Source of the DNA: Euleptes europaea | Lineage: Eukaryota; Chordata; Lepidosauria; Squamata; Sphaerodactylidae | Assembly (NCBI RefSeq): GCF_029931775.1 | Contig: NC_079312.1 | Location: 136,757,872 to 136,821,871, forward strand | Direction: 5' to 3' | DNA: 64,000 nucleotides | Shown: in pieces, positions 1-11,700 of the stretch | How the letters are laid out: each line of letters starts with the position of its first letter | How positions within the stretch are numbered: position 1 is the stretch's first letter | The notes under the pieces: generated by a model | What the model saw: only the letters and a program-made list of their open reading frames with translations | Database searches by the model: none | Told to the model about the DNA's origin: nothing | Program-made: the position numbers and the translations under genes

Positions 1-102
1 GACTAGCCCCAAAACACCCAGCAAGCATTCACAATAGCATGAGGATTCAAACCTAGGTCTCCTAGGTCTTAGTCTGACACAGACCACTACGCCTCACGGG
101 CT
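1..102 (-). repeat. tRNA-type SINE fragment
   Basis: Read on the minus strand, this ends in a tRNA-like head: an A-box-like stretch (GTAGTGGTCTGTGTC) and a B-box-like GGTTTGAATCC, followed by a 'CCCAGCAAG' body. It resembles the tRNA-headed SINEs elsewhere in the window (61281 and 27571). It is truncated by the window edge, so the family is not assigned. Confidence 0.45.
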
Positions 103-255
103 TAAGCACCTTGCCGAAAGCACACATAGATGAGCAAAAGTGCAACAAGTGTAATTTCCTTTATCCAAATCTGAAATCCTCTCTTTATGATGGTGAATTA
201 AGAGATGGGTAAAATAATCTTAAAGTTACCAAATTACAGGGTCCACTGTCAGGCC

Positions 256-531
256 TGTGTCTCAGTTAGTTTCGTTTTCCCACTGACCAGACTCAAGGAC
301 TGTTATGCATACCTAAACCCTTTTGAAGCTGTGGGAACCACAGCGCTGTTTGTGATTTGTAATCTCTTGCTTTTTTCCATGCTTTTATATTACCAAGTGC
401 AAGCCAGCAAGCTCCATTGCTGTCACCTTTTCTTTGTGCTCTGTTAACCTATATGACCAGTAAAAACCAACTTCTTTGGACCTGACTGTCTCTGATGTGG
501 TTTCTGGTTCAGATTGGGCCAAGGGCTTACA
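256..531 (+). mobile_element. Solo LTR, Ty3/gypsy-type
   Basis: The block begins TGTGTCT and ends CTTACA. It is about the same length as the 3' LTR at 34069-34341 and matches it along its length, including the shared segments ACTCAAGG/CCTCAAGG, GACCAGTAAAA and TTTCTGGTTC near the end. No gag or pol lies beside it, so it looks like a solo LTR of the same family. No convincing short target duplication is visible, which suggests some age. Confidence 0.6.
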
Positions 532-925
532 TCCACCTCTTTGCCCTGGTTAGGAGGCAAGCCACTTCCAGAAACCATTCTTTCTTCAGCAGGCCCTACA
601 TAGTTTCTCCCTTCTCTTTGAGACAATCAAGAGCAAAGCGGTTTCTCTTCACACAGAATTTGTAAGGACGCCATCACCAAACAAAGGCATTCGTTCTTTT
701 GTGTGCATCAGACACCCCACCCCCACCCCTTCTTGTACCTGGTGGAAAATTCTCCTCCTTAGTCCCAAAAGATACCAAAGGAGGGCATGCCCTGTCATCT
801 GCTCTACAGGAAAAAGCTCTTTTGTTTTGTTGGCTGCTCACCAGTAACATATCAGTTGCAGTTCTTCTAGTCAGGCAGATTCCCGTTGGAAAGTTAACTG
901 GAGAAACATGTTTTTCCTGGCTTGG
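532..925. other. Intergenic, no recognised feature
   Basis: Unique-looking sequence between the solo LTR and the first MITE. The reading frames here are short and show no recognisable protein. Confidence 0.5.
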
Positions 926-933
926 TTCATTCC

Positions 934-1143
934 TAGGGTTGCCAACCGCCAGGTAGTAGCAGGAGATCTCCTGCTAATGCAACTGATCTCCAGCCGATAG
1001 AGATCAGTTCACCTGGAGAAAAATGGCCGCTTTGGCAATTGGACTCTATGGCATTGAAGTCCCTCCCCTCCCCCAGCCCCGCCCTCCTCAGGCTCTGCCC
1101 CAAAAACCTCCCGCCAGGGGCGAAGAAGGACCTGGCAACCCTG
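934..1143 (+). mobile_element. hAT-like MITE, family A copy 1
   Basis: Short non-autonomous DNA transposon starting TAGGGTTGCCAAC and ending TGGCAACCCTG, so the termini are inverted repeats. It is flanked by a perfect 8-bp duplication TTCATTCC (926-933 and 1144-1151). Eight-bp duplications are the hallmark of hAT transposases. It has no coding capacity. The interior carries the family's GGAGATCTCCTGCTA and GACTCTATGGCATTGAAG segments. Confidence 0.9.
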
Positions 1144-1260
1144 TTCATTCCTAATGCAAACTCCTGATTTATTTTAACAATGGTTTCAGCTCTCAGAGCC
1201 TGGTTTCCCTTGACAAAGGTATGTTTCCTTGTTTTTGCTCTTTTCCTTATCACCTGCACC

Positions 1261-1469
1261 TGGGGTTGCCAACTGCCAGGTAGTAGCAGCAAATCTCCTG
1301 CTAATTCAACTGATCTCCAGCCGATAGAGATTAGTTCACCTGGAGAAAATGGCCGCTTTGGCCATTGGACTCTATGGCATTGAAGTCCCTCCCCTCCCCA
1401 AACCTCGCCCTCCTCAGGCTCTGCCCCCAAAATCTCCCGCCAGTGGCGAAGAGGGACCTGGCAACCCTA
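1261..1469 (+). mobile_element. hAT-like MITE, family A copy 2
   Basis: Second copy of the same MITE, only 118 bp after copy 1 and very similar to it. It is flanked by a perfect 8-bp duplication CCTGCACC (1253-1260 and 1470-1477). Different duplications show that the two copies arrived independently and are not a segmental duplication. Confidence 0.9.
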
Positions 1470-1477
1470 CCTGCACC

Positions 1478-2060
1478 AAGGAGGCCTTGTTGGTATTCCA
1501 GCCTGCATTGCCACAAGGGTAGCATGAGGAAACAAGCCACAATTAAGCTAAGGTGTTTGTGTTCATACATTATGCAAAACCACAATTAAGACTGTGACTA
1601 AATAACTAACTTCAAGCCATGGTTTCAGATCCTGGTTTGAAATACCGCAACAAACTATTGGTAGCAAAGTGGCCCACATTCAGATGACCACACTATTCTT
1701 AGTACTCTTAAACGGTGGTTTCATGTGACGTCTGAACTGAATCACAGTTTTTGTTCTACTTGGGAAAGGTATGTTGAGCCTTAGCTGAATCCGTTTAAAT
1801 ATTTTTCAGGCTGCAGATTTGCACAATACCAGTCCATTCACTAACAACCCTTTTTACTGATATACATACTTACTCCTGTGCATTGATAAAACACCACAGA
1901 AAAGGAAGATGATGTACATGAGCACTGTTAAAAATAAAAAATAAAAACACGCACAAAAAGAGTTGATGCAATCATATGTCTGATTACATCAGACTTGCAC
2001 TTTTGCATTGATTCTACTTCAGAAACAAGACTGCATAATTTGGAACTCCAAAAGCATGGG
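1478..2060. other. Intergenic, AT-rich, no recognised feature
   Basis: AT-rich sequence with short A-runs near 1930-1950. No gene or known repeat is recognised. Confidence 0.5.
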
Positions 2061-2064
2061 CTCT

Positions 2065-3160
2065 CAACTCACTGAAGGGCTCTAGTTTGCAGGCCCACGC
2101 TGGGGGGTGGGGGGTGGTCTGTAGCCGGCACAAGTCTCCGGGGCTTCACTGGGAGCTGGGAGCAGGGCTGGAGCTGTGGCGGGCTCAGCTGGGGCTGCTG
2201 GTGAGCCGCTGCGTAATAGTGGTTGGCTGGAACTTTCCCACCTTGCTGCGCTCCTCCTCGGCCCTCCCTGATTTTGAATGGGCCCATCAGGCCCCAGCAA
2301 GTAAGAGTCTGACCCGCCTGGCCAGCTGGGTATATAAGAGGCCCTTGCCCGTCTCCCAACTCAGTCTGCTTCTGGAGTTGTCCCACCCTCCCTCTAGGGT
2401 TGACAACTCCCAGATGGTGGTTGGAGATCTCCTGCTATTACAACTGATCTCCAGGCGACAGAGATCAGTTCACCAGGAGAAAATGGCTACTTTGGCAATT
2501 GGACTCTATGGCATTGAAGTCCCTCCCCTCTCCAAACTCCATGCTTCTCAGGCTCCACCCCCAAAACCTGCAGGTGTTTCCCAACCTGGATCTGGCAACC
2601 CTACCTCCCTCTATATAACGAGGCTGTGCTTTATGTGTTATTATTCGTCACAACTTTTGCGGTTTTGGCATGGGGCCAGATCCAATTTTGGGGGAAAGGT
2701 GGCCTGCGTGCCCCTCTTTCCCCACTCTGGGGACCCCAATAAGGGGTTTTGGGGGAGGCCTGGAATGGGACAGCTCGGGGGGCTATCAGGGGTGGCCTCT
2801 CGCCAAGTTGCAGAGGACCACACAGCAGGCTTCCGTCCAAGTGGGTCCCACATTCTGCCATCCCAGGCTAGTCCCAGCAGGCAGACTGGAGAGTAGGAGA
2901 TGCATCAGTCAGCAGGCAGGTCGATCGATGTCTTGGATCCAGCCCCTATGCAATGCCAATGCCTGTTGCTGTAGTCAATAAAAGTTGTGGCCATTTTCAT
3001 TCCAGCAATTCTCTGCGTGTTTAATTGGGTGCTAAAGGTTATCCTAGAAAAGGATCCGGGGTTCGGTAATTGCATGCCAGGGGTGCCAGGGGTAGCCGGC
3101 TCCAAGACACTTCCCAGTTTGGCGCTGGGCCGGCAATCTGGGAAGAAAACTAATGAGGAT
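2065..3160 (+). mobile_element. LTR-like block (retroviral/LTR fossil)
   Basis: The stretch carries a TATA box (GGTATATAAGAGG, about 2329-2341), a polyadenylation signal (CAATAAAAG, about 2977) and a primer-site-like TTTGGCGCTGGGCC near 3117, in the order expected of an LTR plus leader. A family A MITE (2395-2603) sits inside it. No gag, pol or env reading frame follows, so it is a remnant. The boundaries are approximate and the family is uncertain. Confidence 0.4.
2395..2603 (+). mobile_element. hAT-like MITE, family A copy 3
   Basis: Starts TAGGGTTGACAAC and ends GGCAACCCTA, flanked by a perfect 8-bp duplication CCTCCCTC (2387-2394 and 2604-2611). It lies inside the LTR-like block, between that block's TATA box and its polyadenylation signal, so it inserted after the LTR. 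Confidence 0.88.
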
Positions 3161-3697
3161 TTATGATGCATCTTACCTGGAAGGGCTGAGCTACCACACT
3201 AGATACAGAGTTCAGCAACTCTCCTCCTGATTCTGTGCCCCCTGCTCCAGACTGGCAGATTCTGGACAATCATATTATATGAACATATGATCTTGGCTCA
3301 AGGTCCTTTTCACAGGAGTTGCTATTAGAAGAATCTGTGATTGAAGTCACAACCAACTTATGCCTATAGTGGTTGTGCCATGCAGACTGGTGGCATCACT
3401 GATTCATAGTGGGGCAGACCACTGTCTGTCTCTGCTTGGGTACAGTAATACAACCGCTGCAAAAACCAGGCCAGGCTCTCTTTGATTGCTGCTTGGTTGT
3501 GGCAGTTAATAAGTGCAGGTCTCCCTGTCTTCCTTAGTTGCTACTCAGCATTGAAGAACTGCAGCTCCTACTGCTCCATATGCTGTTAATCTTTCAAAGA
3601 GGAGCCATGCCATGCTACCTGGAAGAAATGTGATGCTCCCATACATACCTTTTTTTCCTGCCAAATGTCAGAGAATATAGCATTGCGTACTTGAGCA
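3161..3697. other. Intergenic, no recognised feature
   Basis: No supported gene or repeat between the LTR-like block and the foldback element. Confidence 0.45.
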
Positions 3698-3704
3698 GAC
3701 TGAG

Positions 3705-3988
3705 GCCTTTTATGCAGGGACGTTTCCCCGTGGTCACCCCCGCCAACTGATTCTGGGCTTCCTTTTGATTATGCATGCCTTTCCCACTTGCCAGAGGATT
3801 GCCTCACTCTCCCTGCGTGTTTTGCCCGCACTTTCCAGATTCTGGCTAAAACAGCATCTGGAAAACACGGGCAAAATGCGTGGGGAGAGCGAGGCGACCT
3901 CTGACGGGCGGGAAAGGCATGCATAAAAAAAATAAAGCCCCGAAGCATTCGGTGGGGGTGACCGTGGGGAAACGTCCCTGCATAAAAG
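3705..3988. mobile_element. Foldback element with long inverted repeats
   Basis: Nearly the whole 284 bp is one imperfect palindrome. The left arm reads CCTTTTATGCAGGGACGTTT and the right arm is its reverse complement ending AAACGTCCCTGCATAAAAG, with pairing continuing for about 130 nt per arm (CATGCCTTTCCC and TTTTGCCCG recur in both arms). A 7-bp direct repeat GACTGAG flanks it (3698-3704 and 3989-3995), which fits a transposed unit. No coding capacity. It could be a hAT- or other TIR-type foldback; the superfamily is unknown. Confidence 0.75.
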
Positions 3989-4425
3989 GACTGAGTCACA
4001 AATATTCTTGCAGTGTTATAAAACTTCTCAGGTCGTTTGTAAATCTCCAGTTCTATTCCCACAGTGCAGATCAGGAATAGTGCAGCATTCAGCATCAGTG
4101 GCGCACATTGTCCCGAGAATTAATGAGAATATTCTGATCGTCCGCAGAATAAATGGGAAACATCGCTAGGGGGCTATTAACAGTGTGCGATGAAAAACTA
4201 TAAAATTTTCCAGTCAGAGACTTTGAAGTTGAGAAACTTGTTGGGTGAAAGTACAAAGATGGGTTCTCTGTGTGCGACCGTAGAGCTCCCTATATGCTGA
4301 GAGGCCAAGATAGGCTTGCTCTCCTGGGGAGGCTCAGCCAGCGGCCCAGTGAGCCCCACAAAGCCCCACAGGAATCAATTCACAATCTTAAGTGGTTTCC
4401 TTGGTAACAGCTGTTACTAGTTTTC

Positions 4426-4541
4426 CACCAATCAATGGCAAGCGGGGCTGGGAGAGTCAGTGTCCTACATAAAGAGTCGGACACATTCGCCCGCTCCGTT
4501 GAGGGCTCATTCCCACAGTGGACACGCTCGAAGAAGGAGCC
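4426..4541 (+). promoter_or_regulatory. BTBD17: Candidate BTBD17 promoter and 5' leader
   Basis: Just upstream of the BTBD17 start there is a CCAAT box (CCACCAATCA, about 4426-4435), a GC-rich AGCGGGGCTGGG, and a TATA-like ACATAAAG near 4467-4474. This spacing would put transcription start near 4495-4505 and give a leader of roughly 40 nt. The call rests on motif order only. An upstream noncoding exon is possible. Confidence 0.45.
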
Positions 4542-4635
4542 ATGGCGAAAGCGATAGGGGTCCGGCACGCCACACCCCGACGATGGGCCTGCTCCTTAGC
4601 TGCACTGTCACTTCTGTGCCTGGCAGCCCAAGCAG
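4542..4635 (+). CDS. BTBD17: BTBD17 coding exon 1 (signal peptide)
   Basis: The start is chosen at the ATG in the strong context GAGCCATGGCG. An in-frame ATG at 4518 would add eight residues ahead of the signal peptide and has a weaker context. The exon encodes 31 residues, basic then hydrophobic and ending AAQA, and stops at the donor CAG|GTAAG in phase 1. Only the signal peptide is on this exon. Confidence 0.9.
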
Positions 4636-5024
4636 GTAAGAGGATGGTGCTGGGTGAGTTTTCTGGGATGTTATTAGGAACTATGGTTATGTTATGCAGG
4701 GCACGGCTTGGAGACTTAGATACAGCCAGAAAGTGGCACATATTGCAGAACTTTAGTGCCAGGAAGAATCTTTCAGAGAGACACTTTTCAGAAGTGCAGA
4801 AGCCAGGTGTGTTGTAATTTTTAAGGGACTGACAAGAACTGAGACCCTGAGCATCGGATACAGGAGCGACATAATGATTCTGGTGACATATCTTTGTTTG
4901 CGGCTTAAGCATCCTATGGCAACAGACAGTGGGATGATGCTGTTCCCGAGCAAATTGTTCCATGATGTTGATCCCCACACACATGAAGATCACACAAACA
5001 GCCTGTGTGACGTGAGCTCACTCT

Positions 5025-5249
5025 GTGTGTGTGTGTAAAGTGCCGTCAAGTCGCGGCCGAGTTATGGCGACCCCTTTTTGGGGTTTTCATGGCAAGAGAC
5101 TAACAAACCAGAGGTGGTTTGCCAGTGCCTTCCTCTGCACAGCAACCCTGGACTTCCTCGGTGGTCTCCCATCCAAATACTAACCAGGGCTGACCCTGCT
5201 TAGCTTCCGAAATCTGACGAGATCAGGCTGTACCATGCTGCCTTCCCTC
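5025..5249 (-). mobile_element. 5S rRNA-derived SINE
   Basis: Read on the minus strand, the head copies the 5S rRNA promoter region: GGAAGCTAAGCAGGGTCAG then CTGGTTAGTATTTGGATGGG. The body contains AACCCCAAAAAGGGGTCGCC. The tail CGACTTGACGGCACTTTACA(CA)n matches the 3' end of the Bov-B LINE at 57838. A perfect 11-bp duplication GAGCTCACTCT (5014-5024 and 5250-5260) flanks it, so this is a true retroposed copy in BTBD17 intron 1. Confidence 0.88.
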
Positions 5250-5260
5250 GAGCTCACTCT

Positions 5261-7048
5261 AGGCGCAGTCTAATTCCCCCATTACTAGACCAGTGTACTA
5301 AAGTAACAGCCCAAAAGGTTTGTGTAATTTGGGCATCCACTGAGCGAGCTGGGTCCAGCTGGAGCTCACTGCAACCTTGACCTTGAGGAACTGACCCCTT
5401 CAGGTCTGCCCAACAATGCTCGGTGACACAAAGCCCAGTGGAAGAAAAAATTGGACTGCATCCTTAAAAGAATTTATACACAGCTAACTTCCAGCATCAT
5501 CTCAGTGCTGAATTTCACATCTATCCTCTGAACCAAAAGGCTGCCTCTCTTGTTTCCAATCCTCTACTCATCTTGGTTTAACTGTGCCGCTTGTGTTTCT
5601 AATCCTCTGGATAAGACATGGACTTACAAGATATAATATCTGGGCCAGATTCACTGTGGGTGTTAGTAGTAGGGTGGATGCAGGAGTGCCAAAGCGTAAA
5701 TCAGGATTGCATATGCTCCAGCTGTCCCCATTTAATAGGACTTTACAAGAGGTATAAATTCATTACTGCCGCTTACCTGCCAAGTGTACCTGGCTGACTT
5801 GTACATGATGGCCTATGTTTTGGATTGGGAACTAACACTGCAATCCTAAACAGAGTTACACTCCTCTAAATGCATCATCTTCAATGGATTTAGAAGTGTA
5901 CACCTCTGTGTAAGATTGCACTGTAAATCTCACAGCTTGGCTTGGGTAAATTTTTAAATTCTGAAAAATGCAGTTATTCAAGTGAGTTGTTTTATGACAA
6001 ATTGGAATGACCGTTTACAACTGGGTTGCCTGGAATTGCAAAGAAGTGTTTTCTCATTAATGTGCTAATGAGTCTTTTATTTAATGTAAAATAAGCACAC
6101 CAATGTATGCAAATACTGAACCAAACAGAAATGGGATTTGAAGGCCACACACAGAGACAGACAGGGAGATGGGCAATTTGAAGTTTACAGAGGGGAGGGG
6201 TATTTTGCAGCTGTGAGCCTGCCTCCTGCCTGTTCTCTGGAGCAAAGTGTCACAATACTTTTCTTAAGCGATTTCAACAAAAAAGCGATGTTTTCATGGA
6301 AATAGCCAGGTTTCCTCTCCCCTTTAGTCAGCGCTTCCCCATCCTACTGTGCCTCTTTGTTCTGAGAAGGAGTGGGATTCTTTTGCCTTTGAGTTTTAAC
6401 CTTTTATCCCTGCCCAAGTTGGACTGGGCAGGAGGAGGAAGCCAAGATACAGAGAGTATGAACAGGCTAAGCTTTCTTTCCCGAGGGAGGCAAAGGAGTG
6501 TAACTTGGCTCAGTGAGAGAATTTAATTCATCCGGTGGCAGTGATTTCATTGAGTTAATGACGACCGTGAAGCTTCTGGCTCTGATCCAGCTCCCAAGAG
6601 TGGTAAGTGAATGCTCCGATACCCACAAGAGCTAGCCAGGATTAGGCAGGGCTCTGAGGACTAGGGTGACTTTAATTACCATTGTCAACGTGAGGAGGTT
6701 GGAGGCAGTCAAAGGCTACTGACTTTTAATGATTTCATTGCAAACCTTGCAATTTGGGGGTATTTCTAGAAGCTTGAAGTGGTAAGACATACCAAATCCT
6801 TGAGAAAGCAGTCATTCTTTTTAGGCTTGGTGGCACACGTTTGGAAAGATTATTGCAGTCTGTCAAAGATTAAGAAAGCAGCAAGTATAAAAGCATATAT
6901 GTAGTTTTTAAATCCATGGATTTTAAATATTTGGGGATTAATGATACTGGAGTTTTTCATTCCTTAGATATATATGGAATGGATATTGCCTTTTAAACAG
7001 TATTGACAGTTGCTACATTTAGAGTATATGGTATGTGGTACCATTTAA
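5261..7048. other. BTBD17 intron 1, no recognised feature
   Basis: Intronic sequence with no supported exon or recognised repeat. Short frames here have no family resemblance. Confidence 0.5.
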
Positions 7049-7056
7049 CAATTACA

Positions 7057-7263
7057 CAGAGCCACCAACTTCCAGATGGGGCCTGGAGATCTCTTGGAAT
7101 TACAGTTGATCTCCAGATCAGTTCTCCAGAGAAAATGGCTGCATTGGAGGGTGAACTCTATGGCATTATACCCTGATAAGGTCCTTCCCCCCACAAACCC
7201 TGCCCTCCTCAGGCTCCACCCCCAAATCCCCAGGAATTTCCCAGCCCAGAGTTGGCAACCCTA
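7057..7263 (+). mobile_element. hAT-like MITE, family A copy 4 (diverged)
   Basis: Starts CAGAGCCACCAAC (family consensus CAGGGTTGCCAAC) and ends TTGGCAACCCTA. The flanks CAATTACA (7049-7056) and CCATTACA (7264-7271) match at 7 of 8 bases, as expected for an older insertion. It lies in BTBD17 intron 1. Confidence 0.8.
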
Positions 7264-7737
7264 CCATTACACCATGACAGTGTTTTTCTGGAGGAGGGGT
7301 TGTTTTTCTGTGCGAAAGACTAATCTGACGGGACCCTCACACATGGCTTCAGACCTGTAAACATTACAAGTGCCATGGGGTGAATGCACAGGAAAATGCC
7401 ATGTTCTAAATTAGTGGAATGTTTAAAAGGTACCTGTGTGTGGGTGGTGGGTGGAGGGGAGATGGACTCAAACAATATTGGATGGGGAATTGATGTGTCA
7501 AAGAAGAGATGCCTGGACTTTCTCCAGTGTGTATGTTGATAGCACTCCCATGACTCAACTAGGGTAACCATGTTGGTTGAATGAAATAACTGAAAACATA
7601 CAAGAGGACCTTATAGTTAATGAGAAAAAGTGGGTACAAATCACCCAAAGGGTGATGATAAGCATTAAGTCCATTACTTCCAATGGGAATTAAATGCTGG
7701 GGATTGGTGACCAGTTCTCCTGATGTGTACACAAGAA

Positions 7738-8707
7738 CGTAAGAAAGGCCATGCTGGATCAGACCAAGGTCCATCAAGTCCAGCAGTCTGTTCACACAGT
7801 GGCCAACCAGGTGCCTCTAGGAAGCCCACAAACAAGACGACTGCAGCAGCATTGTCCTGCCTGTGTTCCAAAGCACCTAATATAATAAGCATGCTCCTCT
7901 GACCCTGGAGAGAATAGGTCTGCATCATAACTAGTATCCATTTTGACTAGAAGCCATGAATACCCCTTTCCTCCATGAACATGTCTACTCCCCTCTTAAA
8001 GCCTTCCAAGTTGGCAGCCATCACCACACCCTGGGGCAGGGAGTTCCACAATTTAGCTATGCATTGTGTGAAGAAATACTTCTTTTTATCTGTTTTGAAT
8101 CTCTCATCCTCCAGCTTCAGCAGATGATCCCACGTTCTAGTATTATGAGAGAGGGAGAAAAGCTTCTCCCTGTCCACTCTCTCCATACCATGTATAATTT
8201 TATAGACCTCTATCATGTCTCCCCTTAACCGCCTTCTTTCCAAGCTAACAAACCTTAAGCGTTTTAACCACTCCTCATAGGGCAGTTGCTCTAGTCCCCT
8301 GATCATTTTGATTACTCTTTTTCGCACCTTCTCAAGCTCTGCAGTGTCCTTTTTGAGGAGTGGTGACCAGAACTGTACACAGTATTCCAAGTGTTGTCTC
8401 ACCATAGATTTGTACCAGGGCAGTATGATAGCAGCAGTTTTATTCTCTATTCCTTGTCTAATTATGGCCAGCATGGAATTTGCCTTTTTCACAGCAGCCA
8501 AATACTGGGTTGACATCTTCAGCAAGTTGTCCACTACCATCCCAAGATCCCTTTCTTGGTCTGTTGCTGTCAGCACAGATCCCATCAGTGTATATGTGAA
8601 GTTGGGATTTTTTGCCCCAATATGCATCACTTTACATTTGATCACATTGAATCTCATTTGCCATTTTAATTCCCATTCTTCCAGTTTGTAGAGATCCTTT
8701 GGTTGTT
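7738..8707 (-). mobile_element. CR1-type LINE, 3' part
   Basis: On the minus strand, 8657-7947 encodes about 236 residues of a CR1-family ORF2 C-terminus: NVIKCKVMHIG, DLGMVVDN, PWYKSMVRQHLEYCVQFW, MIRGLEQLPYEEWLKRL, RGDMIEVYKIIHG. The 3' untranslated region follows to 7738 and ends in repeats of an ATAAGAAC-like octamer, typical of CR1. The upstream part of the same copy continues at 11872-11930, interrupted by an L1. It is 5'-truncated and therefore dead. Confidence 0.88.
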
Positions 8708-11700
8708 ATTGTTGTTATTGTTGTTTTTTATAATTATTTTATTTATTTCAAAAAAGGGATACAAAGGGGAAAAAAGGAAGGAATAGGGGACCGTCCACGG
8801 ATAAGATATATATGTAGAAAAAAAAGAACGTTTCAGCATAAACAAAATTCAATGTAATTACCACATCTATTTCTCCAGTTAATTAAATAAAGCATCTTGT
8901 TCTAATAGAAAATAACTTCATTTTACAATAACCAATGATTATACCTTTATTCTTGTTCTACTAGAAAATAGCTTCACTATAGAAAATAACAGTGTTTATA
9001 CCATTTAATCTGGTGTTATTATTATAGAGTTTCAACGACTGGTTTCTATATATCTATAAAACAAACTCAATTTTTCGTTAAACTGTTCAAGAATTTCCTC
9101 GTCAGTTATGTTCATCATGTGGGTCATTTAACCATTGTGGCATATTCCATCATTTTATCTTTCCAGTCGTCTATATCTGGCAAATTTGGTTGTCTCCACC
9201 TCTTTGCAAGAACTACTGTTGCCGCTGTTGTGGCATATTTGAATAAATCTTTTAGTTGCAGAGACAGTTTCGGTGGCATTATGCCAAGTAAGAAACTTGT
9301 AGGGTTCAAATTATTTCTGGAACATGTTTTGTAGTTTACAGTGGATCTTGTGCCAGTATGATTACAGCTTCGAACAGGTCCACCAAACATGAAAGTAAGA
9401 GCAGTCTGTCTCCTGACATTTCCAACATGCTCCCTGTTTCCTTTTGACGTTACTCATCTTCTGAATTTTATTTGGAGTAAGATACCATCTATAGAACGTT
9501 TTGTATCAATTTTCTTTGACCTTGTCTGGCAGTGAATTTCAGATCCTTTGTACATAATTTCTCCCACATTTCCATTGATACCATTTCTCTGAAGTTCTCC
9601 ATCCATTTAATCATGTTTGTTTTGACTTGTTCCATTTCCTTTCCTTTCCTTTATCCCTTAGAAGCTCCTTGATCCATTGATCTTGAGCAGTATATATCTA
9701 ATGTTTGAGGGATATAAGGACTGAAACAAATCTTGCCACTGCCAATGTAGCCTTGGGATCCCTGTCACTTAGTAAAAAGGGCATTATGTCAGACACAGAG
9801 GCATTAGATTTATATGTTAAAAGGGGAGAGATATAATGCGATTGAAGTTCCATGTAAAAGTGGATGTTTGCTTCAAGCTCCTCAATGTTTTATGGCCCCA
9901 TAACACATTATGAAACCCAGAAGATAAATCCGCTTTCTCTAAAGCGATGGTCCTGTTTTTTGGAGATTTGATCCAATCCGCAATCCACGTCAGGCAGGAC
10001 GCTCGATGGTATAGCTTGAGGTTAGGCAGCCCTAGACCACCTCTCGGTCATCTTGAGGTGTTTTAAGTCAATCTCTAGGTTTTTTCCCATTCCAAACAAA
10101 TTGATTTAGCTTTCTTTACCAACCTTAAATCACTTTTTCATTTAAGGTTATTGGTAAAAATTGAAACAAAAAGTTTAGTCTTGGAAGTACATTCATTTTC
10201 ACTGTCGATATTCTTCCCAATTATGAAATATTCAATGTTGTCCAGCAGTTCAGATCTTTTTCTATTTCTCTCCATACCCTTAAATAGTTTGTTTTAAAGA
10301 GTATGTTGTTCTGTGATGATATGAAGATGCCTAAATATTTCACTGGATCCTTAGTTATTTGACATCTAGTTGTTTCTTTAATAAGCGTTTGCTCCCTTTC
10401 AGAGAGATTAAAGGTTAAAATTTTTGTTTTGTCTTTATTAAGTTTATAACCTGAATAGTTGACAAATCCTTTGATGTGAAGTTGTATATTTTGTACTGCA
10501 TCCACAGGATCTTGACAGATTAATACAACATCATCAGCATAACTTTTGATTTTATGTTCTTCGTTCTTATATTTTATTCCTTTGATATTAGGATCCATCC
10601 TTATATAGTTTGCCAAGACTTCCATTGCCAAATCAAATAACATCGGTGACAAAGGACAGCCTTGCCTTGTGCCCTTCGCGATTTCAAATTCATCAGATAA
10701 ACTTCCATTAATCAAAAGTTGAGCTTTTTGGCTGGAGTAGATGACACTGAAGACATTGTAAAAGGTGTCACCAACCCACTTGTTTCAGAGTTTCAGAGGT
10801 AAATTTCCAGGAAACATTGTCGAAGGCCTTTTCAGAGTCCAAAAATATCAGAGCGGCCTTCAATGATTTGGATTTAATATGTTTGATGGCACTAAGGACC
10901 AGTCTAACATTGTCTTTCATGTATCTCTTGGGAATAAATCCAGTTTGGTCCGGATGCACCAATTTGAAGATACATCTTTGCAGTCTTTTGGTGTAGATGG
11001 TGACAAATAGTTTGTAGTCCACGTTTAATAAAGATATTGATCTATACGCCTGAGGTAAATATGGATGTGAGCCTGCCTTTGGGATCAGGGAGATGTGTGC
11101 TTCTTGCCATGAGCATGGGATTTTCCCAGTCTCAGTTACTTCATTAAAAGTCTTGAGCAAGATAGGTGTAAGTTGCTGTTCGAAGAGTTTGTAAAATTTC
11201 GGTGTGATCCCATCTGGCCCTGGTGCCTTGTCATTCTTTAAGTCCTTTATTGTGTCTACAATTTCCTGTGTGGTGATTTTTTTACTAAGACTTTCTTGGT
11301 CCTCTATCATTAATGTAGGGAGGTCCACGTGCAAGAGAGATGATTGTAAATCTTCTTCTTGTAAATTGTCTTTCTCATAGAGTTGTTTGAAGAATTCTTT
11401 AAAAATTTTCTCGATTTCTTTTTGCTTGTTAGTTGTTATATGTTTTCCCATTACTTTTCGCACCTAGAATTTTCCTTCTCATTTCTTCTTGTCTTAGTTG
11501 ATTTGCTAGATATCTTCCAGGTTTATTAGCTTTTTCAAAATATTTTTGCTTGTCCTATTTGACTTTCCTTTGCATTTCTTCCGTCTCAATGGTTGCAATC
11601 TTATGTTTAATCAATTTCATTTCTTGTTTTGTTTTCTTATCCAGACAGTTCCGGTGACGCTTCTCTAGTTCTCTCAGTTGTTTTAGAAGATCTCTATTAG

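Noticed and set aside
2087-2896. 269-residue + strand protein
   Set aside because: The frame runs across the LTR-like block and an inserted MITE, so it is open by chance.
4518-4541. BTBD17 start at the upstream in-frame ATG
   Set aside because: It would add eight residues before the signal peptide and has a weaker context than the GCCATGG at 4542.
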